Assembly (NCBI GenBank): GCA_019044685.2 | Contig: JAGTXX020000003.1 | Location: 1,577,917-1,641,916 of the forward strand | Direction of reading: 5' to 3' | From: Nannochloris sp. 'desiccata' | Taxonomy: Eukaryota; Chlorophyta; Trebouxiophyceae; Chlorellales; Chlorellaceae | Length of the DNA stretch: 64,000 nucleotides | In this document: one piece after another, positions 42,390 through 52,801 of the stretch | Layout of the letters: each line of letters begins with the position of its first letter | Position numbering within the stretch: the first letter of the stretch is position 1 | Program-made: the position numbers and the translations under genes | The notes under the pieces: generated by a model | Told to the model about the DNA's origin: nothing | Databases searched by the model: none | What the model saw: only the letters and a program-made list of their open reading frames with translations

Positions 42390-44100
42390 TCAACGTCGTC
42401 CTCGACGTTGCGTCAACTCAGCGAAATATTTAATATAAAATTCATTATTCAAAAAATTAGCTTCAGGTTCCCAAGTAGGGGTTGAATACCCTTTCCATTT
42501 AACACGCAGCGTCCGATTAGGCGGCTTGCCACGATGAGAAATAATTTTTTCAACTTCATAAAAAGCGTCGCCACGCTGAAAATACAACGGCGGCGGCTTA
42601 GAAGTTGCAGCACGCAAGGGAAACCTAGCATCAGTGTTAGGCGCTTTTTTCAAAACAGAAACATGAAAGGTAGTATGTCCTTGAAAAGAAGAAGGCATAT
42701 CTAACGTGTAAGCAACAGGACCAATTTTTTTCAAAATTTTAAAGGGACCGACAAAAAGCGGTTTCAACTTTGGAGGATTAGTTCCGTCCAGAGATAAATT
42801 TCTGGAGTTCAACAAAACCTCATCACCAACATCAAAAGAAACATCAACACGTTTTTTGTTAGCATATAAAGTTTGTTTATCTTGCGCGATTGTAAGAAAC
42901 TTAGTAACTTGTGAAATAGTTTGTTCATGGCGCTCTCGGAACCGCTCCACTGAAACAGGAACAGCACTGCTGGTTCCAGCGACATAGGAAGTAGGTAACC
43001 GTGGAGAGTGACCATGTACAACCTCAAAAGGGGACATTTTCGTTGAATTAGTAACAGCAGTATTATAAGCAAAGCGAGCTTGGGGAAGAAAATTCACCCA
43101 AGTCTCTGGCTCCAGCACACAAAAGGAACGAAGCATTTCTTCCAAGACGCGATTAACACGCTCAGTCTGGCCATCAGTTTGTGGGTGGTATGAAGTAGAC
43201 ATCTTCAAACGAGTACCCACAGAGGACCAAAGTGATTGCCAGAAAGAAGAAATAAACTTAGAATCTCGATCAGAAACAATAGAAGCAGGACAGCCGTAGC
43301 GGCACAAAATTTCTTTGAAAAATAAAAATGCAGTTTCCTCTGCAGTAGCAGTAGTAAAAGTAGGAATAAATTCTACATATTTAGAAAATCTATCAACAAC
43401 AACCATAACAGCATCAAAACCTTCCTTGGTTTTAGGTAGCTTGACAATAAAATCCATAGAAACAGACTCCCAAGGCTCATTGGGGAGCTCCAGCGGTTGC
43501 AACAAGCCAGCGGGGAAGCGGGAGCGGGGCTTGCTTCTCCCACATTGGCTACAGCCGTCAACGTATGCTTGGACATCTTTAGAGATACCAGGCCACCCAA
43601 ATTGATCTATAATGCGACGCAAGGTGCGATTCCAACCTTGGTGTCCAACTATAGGTAGATCATGCATCTCAGAAATAATTAATTCGCGTAAATTTCCAAC
43701 CTTTGGCACATATAGCTGCAGGCGGTTATTTACAAAACGATACAGCAACTCATTTTCCAAAAAATATTTGGAATCTATCTTATTAGCAATCTTCTCAGCT
43801 TCAGCTAAAGCAAATTCATCAACCTTTAACCCATCTCTGATCTGCTGCATCAATTCATCGGCTGGCACAACCAGCGACAAAGCGTACAAACAGTGTGAAT
43901 GATCGGGGCGACGGCTCAATGCATCTGCTACAACATTTAATTTTCCAGGCTTGTAACGGATAGTAGGTGGACCACCAAGCCAACTAGTGATACTACTAAA
44001 CCAGCGCATAAATTTAGGACTCAACTCAGTGCTAGTATTTAGGTACTGTAAACTTTCGTGGTCGGTGAAAAATATTGGTGTTTCACCATTATTCAAATAG
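42390..44100 (-). pseudogene. Gypsy A2 pol, RNase H end to chromodomain
   Basis: C-terminal about 568 residues of pol: end of RNase H, integrase and chromodomain, matching A1 with four or five substitutions. Separated from the N-terminal part (49549-51611) by LINE1. No other lesion. Confidence 0.92.
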
Positions 44101-44117
44101 TTGAATATGTTGCTAAT

Positions 44118-45635
44118 ATGTTGCTAATTATTGTAATACTGCTAATCACCTTGCTAATAGTCTGGGCATTGGTTGCCGGACAGCCGATCATAAGATCATG
44201 TGTCAACAAAATTAAAAATATCGAAAAACGGTCTGCCCCGCTCCCATATAGAGTGGTAACGACTGTAGAAATATATCCACAGGACGAGAAGGGTCGAATT
44301 TGGAGGTTTAACCATGATCTGTCAACAGATCGAACCAAAAATTTGAATTTTCAAGTCCGCGAAAACAGTGCATTTTCAACGCGCTACGCGCCTCATAAAT
44401 ACGATTTTGGATGCCATAACTGGCAGACATCGTCAGTTCCTTCATCAGAGCTAGTTGAAATTGTAGTGTTGGGTTTGCCATTCCCCGCTCGTGGTTATCG
44501 TAACGGCCCCGCAGCAGCTAGAGCTTTTGCTCAGCTCTGTGACAGCGAATTAGGTCTACCACTGCACCTTGACAATATAATACAAGTAAAATATACGTGT
44601 GAGAGGGAAGGTAGTAGATCTAGGACGTGGTTGTGGCTGGACCGGGACTCCGCCCAAGCGATAATGACGGGAAAGCAAAACTTGCCTGCTGGTATTACTG
44701 TGGACAGAGTAAGAGCGCCTGCGGAGGTTAGAAGTAGATGGAGGGAGAGGAATACTCAAGATTTAGATCCACTGGATATCAATCAAACTTCCCATCCAAT
44801 TGTCTCAGCTGTACCGACAACGGTGCCGCAACCTCCAGCTCCCAACAATTCTGTTCTTGAGACAGAAGTTGTCCCAATTGGAGCAGCTATACTCACAGAT
44901 CCAGTGCCTGATGTTCCATCACCTGCTGTACTTCATGTTATTGAACATAAAGTAGCTCAAAACAGGAGAAGAAATAAAGTAGCAGCTCCATTAAATCGGA
45001 TTTCTACACCTATTTCTTCGGCATCGCCATCGCCGCTCTTGGATGATTCAGGTCCTTCTAGTAACGTTAAGGACACTATGAAGTCCTCTTTTTCTCCACC
45101 TCCACCTGGGTTCTCTCAAGTTATTAATAATGTAGCTTTTGAGGAAGTGCAGAGTGAAGCTAATGAGGAAAATGAACGATCAATAGAAGATATTTTAGCT
45201 TTTCTAGAGGAAGAACAGCCCGCCGCCCCAAATGAAGAGATTGTGTTGGAAACTGCTACGTATCAAGGGAAAACTCAATACTGGGCAGTATTTCCAGCCT
45301 ATCAATATCCAAACATCCCGTACCGGATTGTAGAAGCTAAGACGGCTCCAGTACTTTTGAAAAAATGGAAGCGAAAGAAACAAAGCTTGAATAAAGATGA
45401 TTCTTTTTTGAAGTGGCAAGCTGCTCAAGCTGAAATTGTCCTTAAGAATCTAGATAAGCAAGATGAGAAGACATCGCAGTACAATACAAAGCAACTGCAT
45501 GCAACTATCAATGCCTATCAAAAAGCTCTTTCAATCAAAAATACTGCTGGTAATGGTGGCAACACTCCCGGCAGTGTGGCACCTCGGAGATGTAGTTCCC
45601 GCTTGGCGGCAGCGACAGCAAGTAAAAAGCAATAG
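44118..45635 (+). CDS. LINE1 ORF1
   Basis: 505 residues from the first ATG inside the element; an upstream in-frame extension would use gypsy sequence. The N-terminus is a strongly hydrophobic stretch of about 20 residues, unusual for an RNA-chaperone ORF1 protein. A mixed central region follows, then a long Pro/Ser-rich linker, an acidic patch and a Lys-rich C-terminus. No CCHC knuckle or RRM is obvious. By position it should be the RNA-binding partner of ORF2. The stop is TAG at 45633-45635 and the frame stays open directly into ORF2. Confidence 0.8.
   Translation: MLLIIVILLITLLIVWALVAGQPIIRSCVNKIKNIEKRSAPLPYRVVTTVEIYPQDEKGRIWRFNHDLSTDRTKNLNFQVRENSAFSTRYAPHKYDFGCHNWQTSSVPSSELVEIVVLGLPFPARGYRNGPAAARAFAQLCDSELGLPLHLDNIIQVKYTCEREGSRSRTWLWLDRDSAQAIMTGKQNLPAGITVDRVRAPAEVRSRWRERNTQDLDPLDINQTSHPIVSAVPTTVPQPPAPNNSVLETEVVPIGAAILTDPVPDVPSPAVLHVIEHKVAQNRRRNKVAAPLNRISTPISSASPSPLLDDSGPSSNVKDTMKSSFSPPPPGFSQVINNVAFEEVQSEANEENERSIEDILAFLEEEQPAAPNEEIVLETATYQGKTQYWAVFPAYQYPNIPYRIVEAKTAPVLLKKWKRKKQSLNKDDSFLKWQAAQAEIVLKNLDKQDEKTSQYNTKQLHATINAYQKALSIKNTAGNGGNTPGSVAPRRCSSRLAAATASKKQ
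45633..45635 (+). promoter_or_regulatory. In-frame UAG between LINE ORF1 and ORF2, candidate readthrough site
   Basis: Context is CAA TAG GAA. ORF1 and ORF2 are in the same frame, with only this stop and five codons between it and the start of the annotated ORF2. ORF2 has no ATG before its endonuclease motif. Confidence 0.55.
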
Positions 45636-45650
45636 GAAAGGTGGGATCAG

Positions 45651-48600
45651 GTGGAAATTGGTAAAGTAAAGTTAGTGCTTCAGAACATTCGTGGACAACT
45701 GATGCGAGAAGCGCTGAACCTTGAGATTGAAGACGATATAGATATTATTATGTTGAATGAAATTTGGCTGCACGACGTGGAAGAGTTGCCGTATATTCCT
45801 GGTTTTAAGCTTTCTTATGGAGCAGCAAGACCTATTACAGCAAGGGCAACGGGATACGGTGGTGCAGCTATATATATTAAACAAGAAAACTTTGGAAAAA
45901 TCGACGTTTGGAGAGTGAGAGAGAGTGATGGAGTAATATGGATCAAGTGCCAAAAATCAGAGCGGGCGCCGGTGCAGTTTTTCTGCTGTTGCTATGCAGC
46001 TCCTGATAATACTCCAGGATGCCCCCAAAATATAGATGACTGGTTTGAAGAACTAGAAAACGAGATATCTATAGCGAGAGGATTGGGAGAAGTGCTTGTT
46101 GCTGGGGATTTTAATGCCCACATAGGCACAGAACCTGATTTTGACCGCCTTTGTGCTGCCGGCACTGATAGGGGATCTGGAGTTGACAGGCTGATAATGG
46201 AGGAGGATATGGTACATGCATGCTGCCCAAGGACCAGTGTAGATGCATCAGTTAATTCTAGAGGGAAGAAGCTACTGCAGCTGTGTGATTTTACTGGACT
46301 GTATGTCGTCAACGGCAGAGTAGCAGGGGACATTCCCGCTGCTGCTACTTGCTTGACTAATTCAAAAAGTAAGGAACCCACATCAGTGATTGACCTATTT
46401 TTAGCATGTCCAAAGGTTTTTATTAAAACTGAGTCTCTAAAAGTTGGTGGAAAACTTGCTCAAGGAGCAGATCACTTGGCAGTGACGGTGACGATAAATG
46501 AATTCATGTCAATGTCTGAACTGATGGAAGGAGAATACGAAGCTGATGATGTTGAGCTTAGCATTTCTAATTCTACACCCTCTTTCAATATTGGAGATGA
46601 GTTTATTATCGACCCAAAGCTGCTGCCTGCCTTTAAAGCAGAATTACAAGCAGCAGCACCTCTGCTAGAACAAATTTGCGTTGCAGCGAACGATACTGCT
46701 GAATCTAAAAATGCAAATATGCTGAACACGGCAGAGGCAGATCTTAGGAAAGTGTTATCTAATGCATGTGTAGCTGCCGGAATGAAAATAAAAGGAGCTG
46801 CACCCGATAAAGATCGTTGGGCAAGAAAAATGAATAAATTACCGCCAGCGCTAAAACTTCAGCAAAAGCAAGCAAGATCAACCCATAGGAGAGCTGTGAG
46901 AGAATGTGATGTAGAAGCAATCGTGACAAATCGTAATAACGTCAAGAGATCGCATCGTAATATACGAAAAGCGAGAAGATCACTTGGAGCGAAACGCCTC
47001 GAGCGTCTACTCAAATTTGATCCTAAAGAGTTTTATCAAAAGTATAGAAGACCCCCTTCTCCAACTTTGGTATCACAAAGTGATTTGAGCAATCATTTTG
47101 AACAGCTACTAGGTGCTGAACCACCTGATCTGCCTGTACCTCCAATTGTGCCTGGCACCGTCCCGCCTCCGGAGAGTATAGAAGGGCTGCTACAAACTCC
47201 TTTTTCAATGGAAGAGATGTTAGCAGCACTCAAGAAGGTCAGGAATGGTGCTGCCATGCTTGGTATCCTCAAACCTCAGCTTTTAAAATCTGCAATTGCT
47301 GAAATAGGTCCAACACTGTTGGAGCTGTTAAATGCATCGGTGGCCGTAGGGAAGCTTCCCACTGCATGGGCTTTGAGCGCCATCACAGCGATACCCAAAG
47401 CTGGCAGTGATACTAGAACTTGTGATGGGTATCGTGGAATAGCAGTAGGCACTTTGGCTGCCAAGCTGCATGGTTCTATGCTTGACATCAGAACGAGCTG
47501 CTGGGCGGAAGCGTCGGAGCTGCGAGCAGAGGGTCAATTTGGTTTTAGAAGAGGCAAAGGAACTGCCTCAGCCTCATTTATACTACGTGCTCTAACGGAC
47601 AGAGTAAAGGCCCAGAAAGGTGGTAGGCTGTACACATGTTTTGTTGATTTTAAGAAAGCATACGATTCAGTTCCCCGCCACTTGCTTTGGGCTAAACTTG
47701 AGCGTAGAGGAGTGACTGGCTGGGTCTTAAATGCCATAAAAGCCATGTATGCTGATGTTCCTATGTGTGTGAAGTCATCTACGGGTCTAGGAAGGACATT
47801 TCAATCTAAATTGGGAGTGAAGCAGGGTTGCCCGCTGAGCCCACTTTTATTTGGTCTTTACTTGGATGACTGGGATGATGAGCTGAGAGCTGCTGCTGGA
47901 GCAAATAATAGTGAATCGACTGAGTTTGATTTTCCTACCTTGAATAATATGCCTCTTCGCAGCCTTATGTATGCTGATGATTTGGTTCAGGCGGCAACGT
48001 CGATGCCAGGTCTCCGCAAGCAAATGGCACTGCTGGAAGATTTTTCTGCTCGGTGGGGACTCACTGTTAATGCTTCTAAGACTAAATTAATGCTATTTAG
48101 CGGAATACGGTCTATAAAAGAAGAAAAGGCAGCTGTGCTGTATGTCGATGGCGAGACGGTGGAAGTAGTTGAACAATTCAAATATTTAGGGACTATTTTC
48201 CACTGCTCTAATGCTTTATCTAGGTATGCTGTACCCGCCAGAGCTCTATCCGGCCGTAAAGCATACCATGCTACCAGGAGAAGACTGGAAGAATTAGAAC
48301 TTAAAGGTGTAGATACCAATTTCAGACTTTTTGATGTGATGGTTGAACCTGTGCTTGGCTATGGAGCTGAAGTTTGGGCTCCTGAACTACTATGTCAGGA
48401 TCCATTAAAAAATAGCTGCGAGCGCGTTCATCTACAAGCTCTTAAATGGCTGTTTGGAGTTCGAAAAAGTGCTGCTAGTTGTATCGTCCTTGCGGAAGCT
48501 GGCCGGTGGCCATTGGCTTTGCGTTGGGTTAAAAGACTAACTCGATTTTACAATGGACTCGTAAAAGCACCATCTAATAGCATTTTAAAGAATGCTTTTA

Positions 48601-49241
48601 TAGATAATTGCCAGCTTAAAGCAAATCCATTACCTGGCAGCATCCCATCAGTAGCACAGCGGTGCTGGGCGGCACAGCTGCAACGAGCTTTCAGTCTTTT
48701 TGGAGTAGTGATTTCTTTAGAAGAACCCTGTGAACTACATGTGAATCAAGTGTGTAGAAGATGGAAACAATGGTATCTCAGCAAGATCCAGAATGTTGAC
48801 GAATCTAGGACTAAAATTTACAAGTATGTTCAACAAGTCAGAAATGGGTTGCCTGAAAAAGAATATTGTGCTGCTGCTTGCCTTACAATTCCTGGCTTCA
48901 GGAGTAGACAGCGACTATTACAGCTGAGAATGGGCTCACACTGGCTGAAGGAGGAAACAGGTCGATGGACTCACATTAAAAGGGAAGAGAGGGAATGCAA
49001 ACAGTGTGCTGGTAAAGAAATGAATACTGTCGAGACGGTCGAACATATGGTTTTTAAGTGCCCTAATTATGATGACATTAGGGCAGATTTTTCTTGTTTA
49101 GATTTTAGTAATAATAACTTAAATGAGTTCTTAGAGCAGCAACAAACACAGCTTGGCAGTTTTGTCAAGAAGTGTGAGGAGCAGCACCGAGTACTTAACC
49201 CACCGCCACCACGACGGCACCGGAGGCGGCGGGCTTCATGA
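45651..49241 (+). CDS. LINE1 ORF2: APE endonuclease, reverse transcriptase, C-terminal zinc finger
   Basis: 1196 codons. The endonuclease begins at once (LQNIRGQL, then NEIW and GDFNAHIG with Asp153). The RT has FVDFKKAYDSVPRHLL, GVKQGCPLSPLLFG and MYADDLVQAAT (Asp about 776). The C-terminal finger is C1116-x2-C-x12-H1132-x4-C1137. It nicks target DNA and primes reverse transcription there. The first ATG is at codon 19, after the conserved Gln-Asn-Ile-Arg of the endonuclease, so initiation at that ATG would give a damaged enzyme. UAG readthrough or non-AUG initiation is implied. No RNase H domain is seen. Confidence 0.92.
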   Translation: MEIGKVKLVLQNIRGQLMREALNLEIEDDIDIIMLNEIWLHDVEELPYIPGFKLSYGAARPITARATGYGGAAIYIKQENFGKIDVWRVRESDGVIWIKCQKSERAPVQFFCCCYAAPDNTPGCPQNIDDWFEELENEISIARGLGEVLVAGDFNAHIGTEPDFDRLCAAGTDRGSGVDRLIMEEDMVHACCPRTSVDASVNSRGKKLLQLCDFTGLYVVNGRVAGDIPAAATCLTNSKSKEPTSVIDLFLACPKVFIKTESLKVGGKLAQGADHLAVTVTINEFMSMSELMEGEYEADDVELSISNSTPSFNIGDEFIIDPKLLPAFKAELQAAAPLLEQICVAANDTAESKNANMLNTAEADLRKVLSNACVAAGMKIKGAAPDKDRWARKMNKLPPALKLQQKQARSTHRRAVRECDVEAIVTNRNNVKRSHRNIRKARRSLGAKRLERLLKFDPKEFYQKYRRPPSPTLVSQSDLSNHFEQLLGAEPPDLPVPPIVPGTVPPPESIEGLLQTPFSMEEMLAALKKVRNGAAMLGILKPQLLKSAIAEIGPTLLELLNASVAVGKLPTAWALSAITAIPKAGSDTRTCDGYRGIAVGTLAAKLHGSMLDIRTSCWAEASELRAEGQFGFRRGKGTASASFILRALTDRVKAQKGGRLYTCFVDFKKAYDSVPRHLLWAKLERRGVTGWVLNAIKAMYADVPMCVKSSTGLGRTFQSKLGVKQGCPLSPLLFGLYLDDWDDELRAAAGANNSESTEFDFPTLNNMPLRSLMYADDLVQAATSMPGLRKQMALLEDFSARWGLTVNASKTKLMLFSGIRSIKEEKAAVLYVDGETVEVVEQFKYLGTIFHCSNALSRYAVPARALSGRKAYHATRRRLEELELKGVDTNFRLFDVMVEPVLGYGAEVWAPELLCQDPLKNSCERVHLQALKWLFGVRKSAASCIVLAEAGRWPLALRWVKRLTRFYNGLVKAPSNSILKNAFIDNCQLKANPLPGSIPSVAQRCWAAQLQRAFSLFGVVISLEEPCELHVNQVCRRWKQWYLSKIQNVDESRTKIYKYVQQVRNGLPEKEYCAAACLTIPGFRSRQRLLQLRMGSHWLKEETGRWTHIKREERECKQCAGKEMNTVETVEHMVFKCPNYDDIRADFSCLDFSNNNLNEFLEQQQTQLGSFVKKCEEQHRVLNPPPPRRHRRRRAS

Positions 49242-49548
49242 ATTTACCTCTTTCTATCTGATCCCATTACCCCATGGTGGATGATATGCAATGTACAAAG
49301 GTTATTTTATGTTTATTAAAGTTGATGATGATTTTTGTGAAGGGAGCTGGATGGAAGCTCCTAGGGGTTCATCTTACCGGAACGAGTCCCGCCTCCTTTT
49401 AGCTTCAGTTTTTCTTTTTGTTTTTATGAAGCCATGGGGCTCGTATACCTCCTAGTAGACTTTGAGAGGATGCTCTACTGAACCCTGAGTGATGACGCGA
49501 TATTTTGTTGCTAGAGATCACTTTAATGTAACAGTTTCAGTTTCAGTT
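49242..49548 (+). other. LINE1 3' UTR with stem pair and CAGTTT tail
   Basis: AGTGAT (49488-49493) can pair with ATCACT (49517-49522); the same pair is kept in diverged LINE3. Ends TGTAACAGTTTCAGTTTCAG followed by TT. Confidence 0.75.
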
Positions 49549-51611
49549 TAGTGTCTCCATTTGTGAGCAGTCAGCTTGATCGCTAAGAATTCTTTAGTTC
49601 TAGCATCATAATTCAACTCAGCACCACGTAACTTCCTAGAAAAGAAAGCGACAGGCTTCGGCGCAGCACCTGAACCATCACTAGCAGCCTGCATCAAAAC
49701 GGCACCGACAGCAATGTTTGATGCATCAGTGCAGACAACACATTGCTGGGTGGGATCGTATACTTGAAGTACAGGAGCGGTAGTAACAGCTCGTTTTAAC
49801 TCATCAAAACGTTTAGCATGCAGGGGTGTCCAGATGTACACCATATTCTTCTTAGTCAACTCATTCAGCGGAGCAACGATGTGAGCGTAGTTCCTGATAA
49901 AGTTTCTGTAAAACCCAGACAATCCAAGGAAACCACGTACTTCACTAGCATTTGAGGGCGTAGGCCACTCTAAAACAGCTTGAACTTTATCAGCAGCCAT
50001 CTTAACACCATCAGCAGAGACTACAAAGCCCAAATAGTCAATATCAGTTTTAAAGAAAGAACATTTTGACTTTTTAGCCACTAAACCTTTTTCTCTCAAC
50101 CTATCCAGCACCAGCTTAAGATGTGTTTCATGCTCTGCTTCATCCTTAGAAAAGATTAAGATATCATCCATATACACCAGCACGAAATCATTGATATAAT
50201 CTTGAAAGATATTCATCATCAGCCTACTAAAAGTAGCGGGAGCGTTGTTTAGACCGAACGGCATTACTAAAAATTCGAAGAGGCCATAGGGTGTAGTAAA
50301 CGCTGTCTTCTCAACATCAGCAGCAGCCATAGCAATTTGGTAGAAACCATTAAAACAATCAACTTTAGAAAACACTTTAGCACCAGTCAATCTGCGGATC
50401 TGATCTTCAACTATTGGCAGAGAATGCTCGTCTCGGACAGTGACTTTATTCAAACCTCGGTAATCAACACAAAAGCGTAGAGAACCATCTTTCTTAGGCA
50501 CAAACAACACAGGGGAAGCCCAAGGCGACTTAGAATGACGGATCAAACCTAAGTCCAGAAGCTCCTTCAGCCGTTTACGGAGCTCATCTTCTTGAGCTAC
50601 TGACATTCGATAAGGCGTTCGATGCACAGGCGCTGTGCCTTGCTTCAGCTTAATTTCATGCACAATACCTCTTTCAGGTGGCAGCCCAGGGGAACTAGTA
50701 GGGAATAGATCAGCATAATCAGAAAGAAGTCTTTCTATCTTCTTAGACACATCATTATCAGCAGTAGTAGCGGTAGCGTAGTTGTCATCAGTAACAGCAA
50801 CACCAGCAGGTCTATTTGGGGTTTGCATAGAAAACCCTAAATCCTTCTCAGCAAGCAGCAGTCCCTCTATATGTTCTCCTTCAATCATATAACACACAGA
50901 GTGTGTATTGTGCCTTTCCAGCTCATCAGTACGTTTCAGAAGCTTTTTAAAACTTTTCTTACTCAGCAGCCAGTCTGGGCGGCGCCCAGCATTACTTTCT
51001 TTAGCGACGGTAGTTGCCGATTTAATTTTCTTCACTCTACCATTTTTCAGCACGACTAAATCACCTGAGCTAAAGTCGATATTAGCCTTCATTTTAATCA
51101 ACCACGGTACCCCTAGAATGACATCATAGTTTTGCACGGGGTAGACTCGTAGATTCAGCGTATCACTAACACAGCCCAACTTCAACTTAGAATTTCTCAA
51201 CACTCGGTCACCGCTGTGGCGACGGCCATCAGCTAGAGTGACATTTACAGCAGCAGCAGCGTTCGTTTGCCATTCGTTCTTTCTGACAAAAGACTCAGAG
51301 ACAATATTGAAACTTGATCCATTATCAATAAGAACACGAACATTCTTCTTATTCAGCACAGCATTATAAACAGTGGTCAGCGGAACAGCATCGTCCTTCA
51401 CCGCGGCAAAAGTTGGCTCAGAACTCCAGCCGACTGTTGGCTCAGCAACAACGGAATAAGTATTTAATTCCGACACATTCAGTTGCGTATTAAACTCCAT
51501 CTTTTGATCCATTTTTAGATCCAGCCCAGCTTGGTTGGCTTCGGAAAACCAACTCCAAGTCACTTCACAACGCCTGCTGGCTGCGCTGTAAAGCGGAACA
51601 GCAGCGCTCAT
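49549..51611 (-). pseudogene. Gypsy A2 pol, protease to RNase H
   Basis: N-terminal about 687 residues of pol, matching A1 including the Asp-Asn-Gly protease site and YMDD. Starts at the ATGA overlap with gag (51608-51611). Cut by LINE1 in RNase H after Lys-Trp-Arg-His. Confidence 0.92.
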
Positions 51612-52558
51612 TGGCGACCTGCCCCACCAGAATTCTTGTTGGGGCAGTGGGTAGACCTATGATTAGATTGACGACATATGAAGCACAAGTTATGGTGGCG
51701 TATAAAAGCTCTCAACTTTTCGCTATCTGGGTTCGTGTCGTCCAGCTTAGCTTTCAATGCCTCAACATTTGCAGGCTTGTAATCGCCAGTCAGCCATTTC
51801 ACAGCACTCAGTGATTCCAGCATAGCAGCATAATTAAACCCACCACCGCTCCTTTTGGTCGGGGGTTTAGGAGTATAAGCGGGCTTATCAGTAGGACCTC
51901 CCCTAGCTTGTTTCGCCTTCTGGTTGAATTTCTCAGCCATGGGATTCACTGTCGCAACCAGTTCTTGGAAGTCCCAATTCTCAAACACGCGGCCATACTG
52001 TGACATGAAATCAAAAACTGATTCTTCGCTCATAGCATCCACATAGAACAAAGCTGCTGTTTTAGGATCCATGCCCAACTCTTTGAACGCTTCAGCAAGT
52101 CTTTCGGTTTCTTTGGGCACCGAGCGGCCGACAAAAGAAATCTTTTTCAGCACTCGGACGGCTTCCAGACGAGGGTTATTGGGATCACCGTAATTCGATT
52201 GAATCCATTCTTTCACATTATCCCAAGAACTCAGCAACTCAGCAGTACGAACGAGGCCAAAGGACTTCTCTACCTCGGGGCCGAAAGACTCGACCACAGC
52301 CTCAGCTCGCAACTTGGGGGAGAGATAATCACCAACACTACCCCCAAACATACGCTCTACTCTTTCTACGAAACCTTTGGTCTTACTTCGATCACCATTA
52401 AAGGCTCCTCCAGCCCGCAGTTGCTTCGCAACTTCGTTCTTCATTTTAAACTCGTCCAATGGACTCAAGATCACAGCGGTCTGCTGGCTTGCGCCAGCCT
52501 CTCCTTCATCAGCTTGACTCATAATACCTATTTGTCTTCCGTTGCGGAGTACAGGCAT
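51608..52558 (-). CDS. gag: Gypsy A2 gag
   Basis: 316 residues, as given identical to A1 gag, with the same zinc knuckle and ATGA overlap with pol. Intact although its pol is split. Confidence 0.92.
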   Translation of the reverse strand: MPVLRNGRQIGIMSQADEGEAGASQQTAVILSPLDEFKMKNEVAKQLRAGGAFNGDRSKTKGFVERVERMFGGSVGDYLSPKLRAEAVVESFGPEVEKSFGLVRTAELLSSWDNVKEWIQSNYGDPNNPRLEAVRVLKKISFVGRSVPKETERLAEAFKELGMDPKTAALFYVDAMSEESVFDFMSQYGRVFENWDFQELVATVNPMAEKFNQKAKQARGGPTDKPAYTPKPPTKRSGGGFNYAAMLESLSAVKWLTGDYKPANVEALKAKLDDTNPDSEKLRAFIRHHNLCFICRQSNHRSTHCPNKNSGGAGRQ

Positions 52559-52642
52559 ACAACAACAGGGCCAACAAGGTCAGTTCTAAATTTTGGAATT
52601 TTTATGATTAGATGGGCTTCCAAAATCCAAAGCTGAAACCAG

Positions 52643-52801
52643 TGTTAGAGTTTAACTCTTCTAGCAACTTTCTATTCAGCAAATCAACGTTACAGCACTT
52701 TTAGATAACAATTAAAGAGTGTTCAGCAATCAACAGCATCGGATTCAAGAAGAGAATCTAAAGGAATCTCAAGGAAGAAAGGAGTGAGTCAGTCTGTGAC
52801 A
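52643..52801 (-). repeat. 5' LTR of gypsy A2
   Basis: 159 bp; identical to the other A LTRs. PBS TGGTTTCAGC on the minus strand just inside. Confidence 0.95.

Larger units (their letters stand above)
44101..49548 (+). mobile_element. Full-length LINE (copy LINE1)
   Basis: About 5.45 kb non-LTR retrotransposon inserted in gypsy A2 pol, with a 3-bp TAG at both junctions (44098-44100 and 49549-49551). It has a very short 5' leader, ORF1, a single UAG, ORF2 (endonuclease, RT, zinc finger), a 3' region with a conserved stem pair and a CAGTTT-repeat tail with no poly(A). Its protein sequences are identical to those of LINE2 at 58094-63558. Confidence 0.95.
42213..52801 (-). mobile_element. Ty3/gypsy chromovirus A, copy A2, carrying LINE1
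   Basis: Minus strand, 159-bp LTRs identical to each other and to A1, target duplication ACGTC (42208-42212 and 52802-52806). Split by LINE1 at 44101-49548. Without the LINE its length is that of A1 to within the 3-bp duplication. Protein differs from A1 at only a handful of residues, so the two are recent sisters. Confidence 0.95.

Noticed and set aside
45633..45635. Alternative genetic code in which TAG is read as an amino acid
   Set aside because: Host genes and other elements here end in TAG at expected lengths (AK6, LINE3, the 55737 ORF), so TAG is a normal stop.
44101..49548. Naming the LINE as Zepp
   Set aside because: Subtelomeric position and orientation resemble Zepp, but its tail is a hexamer repeat and not poly(A), and no sequence comparison could be run.
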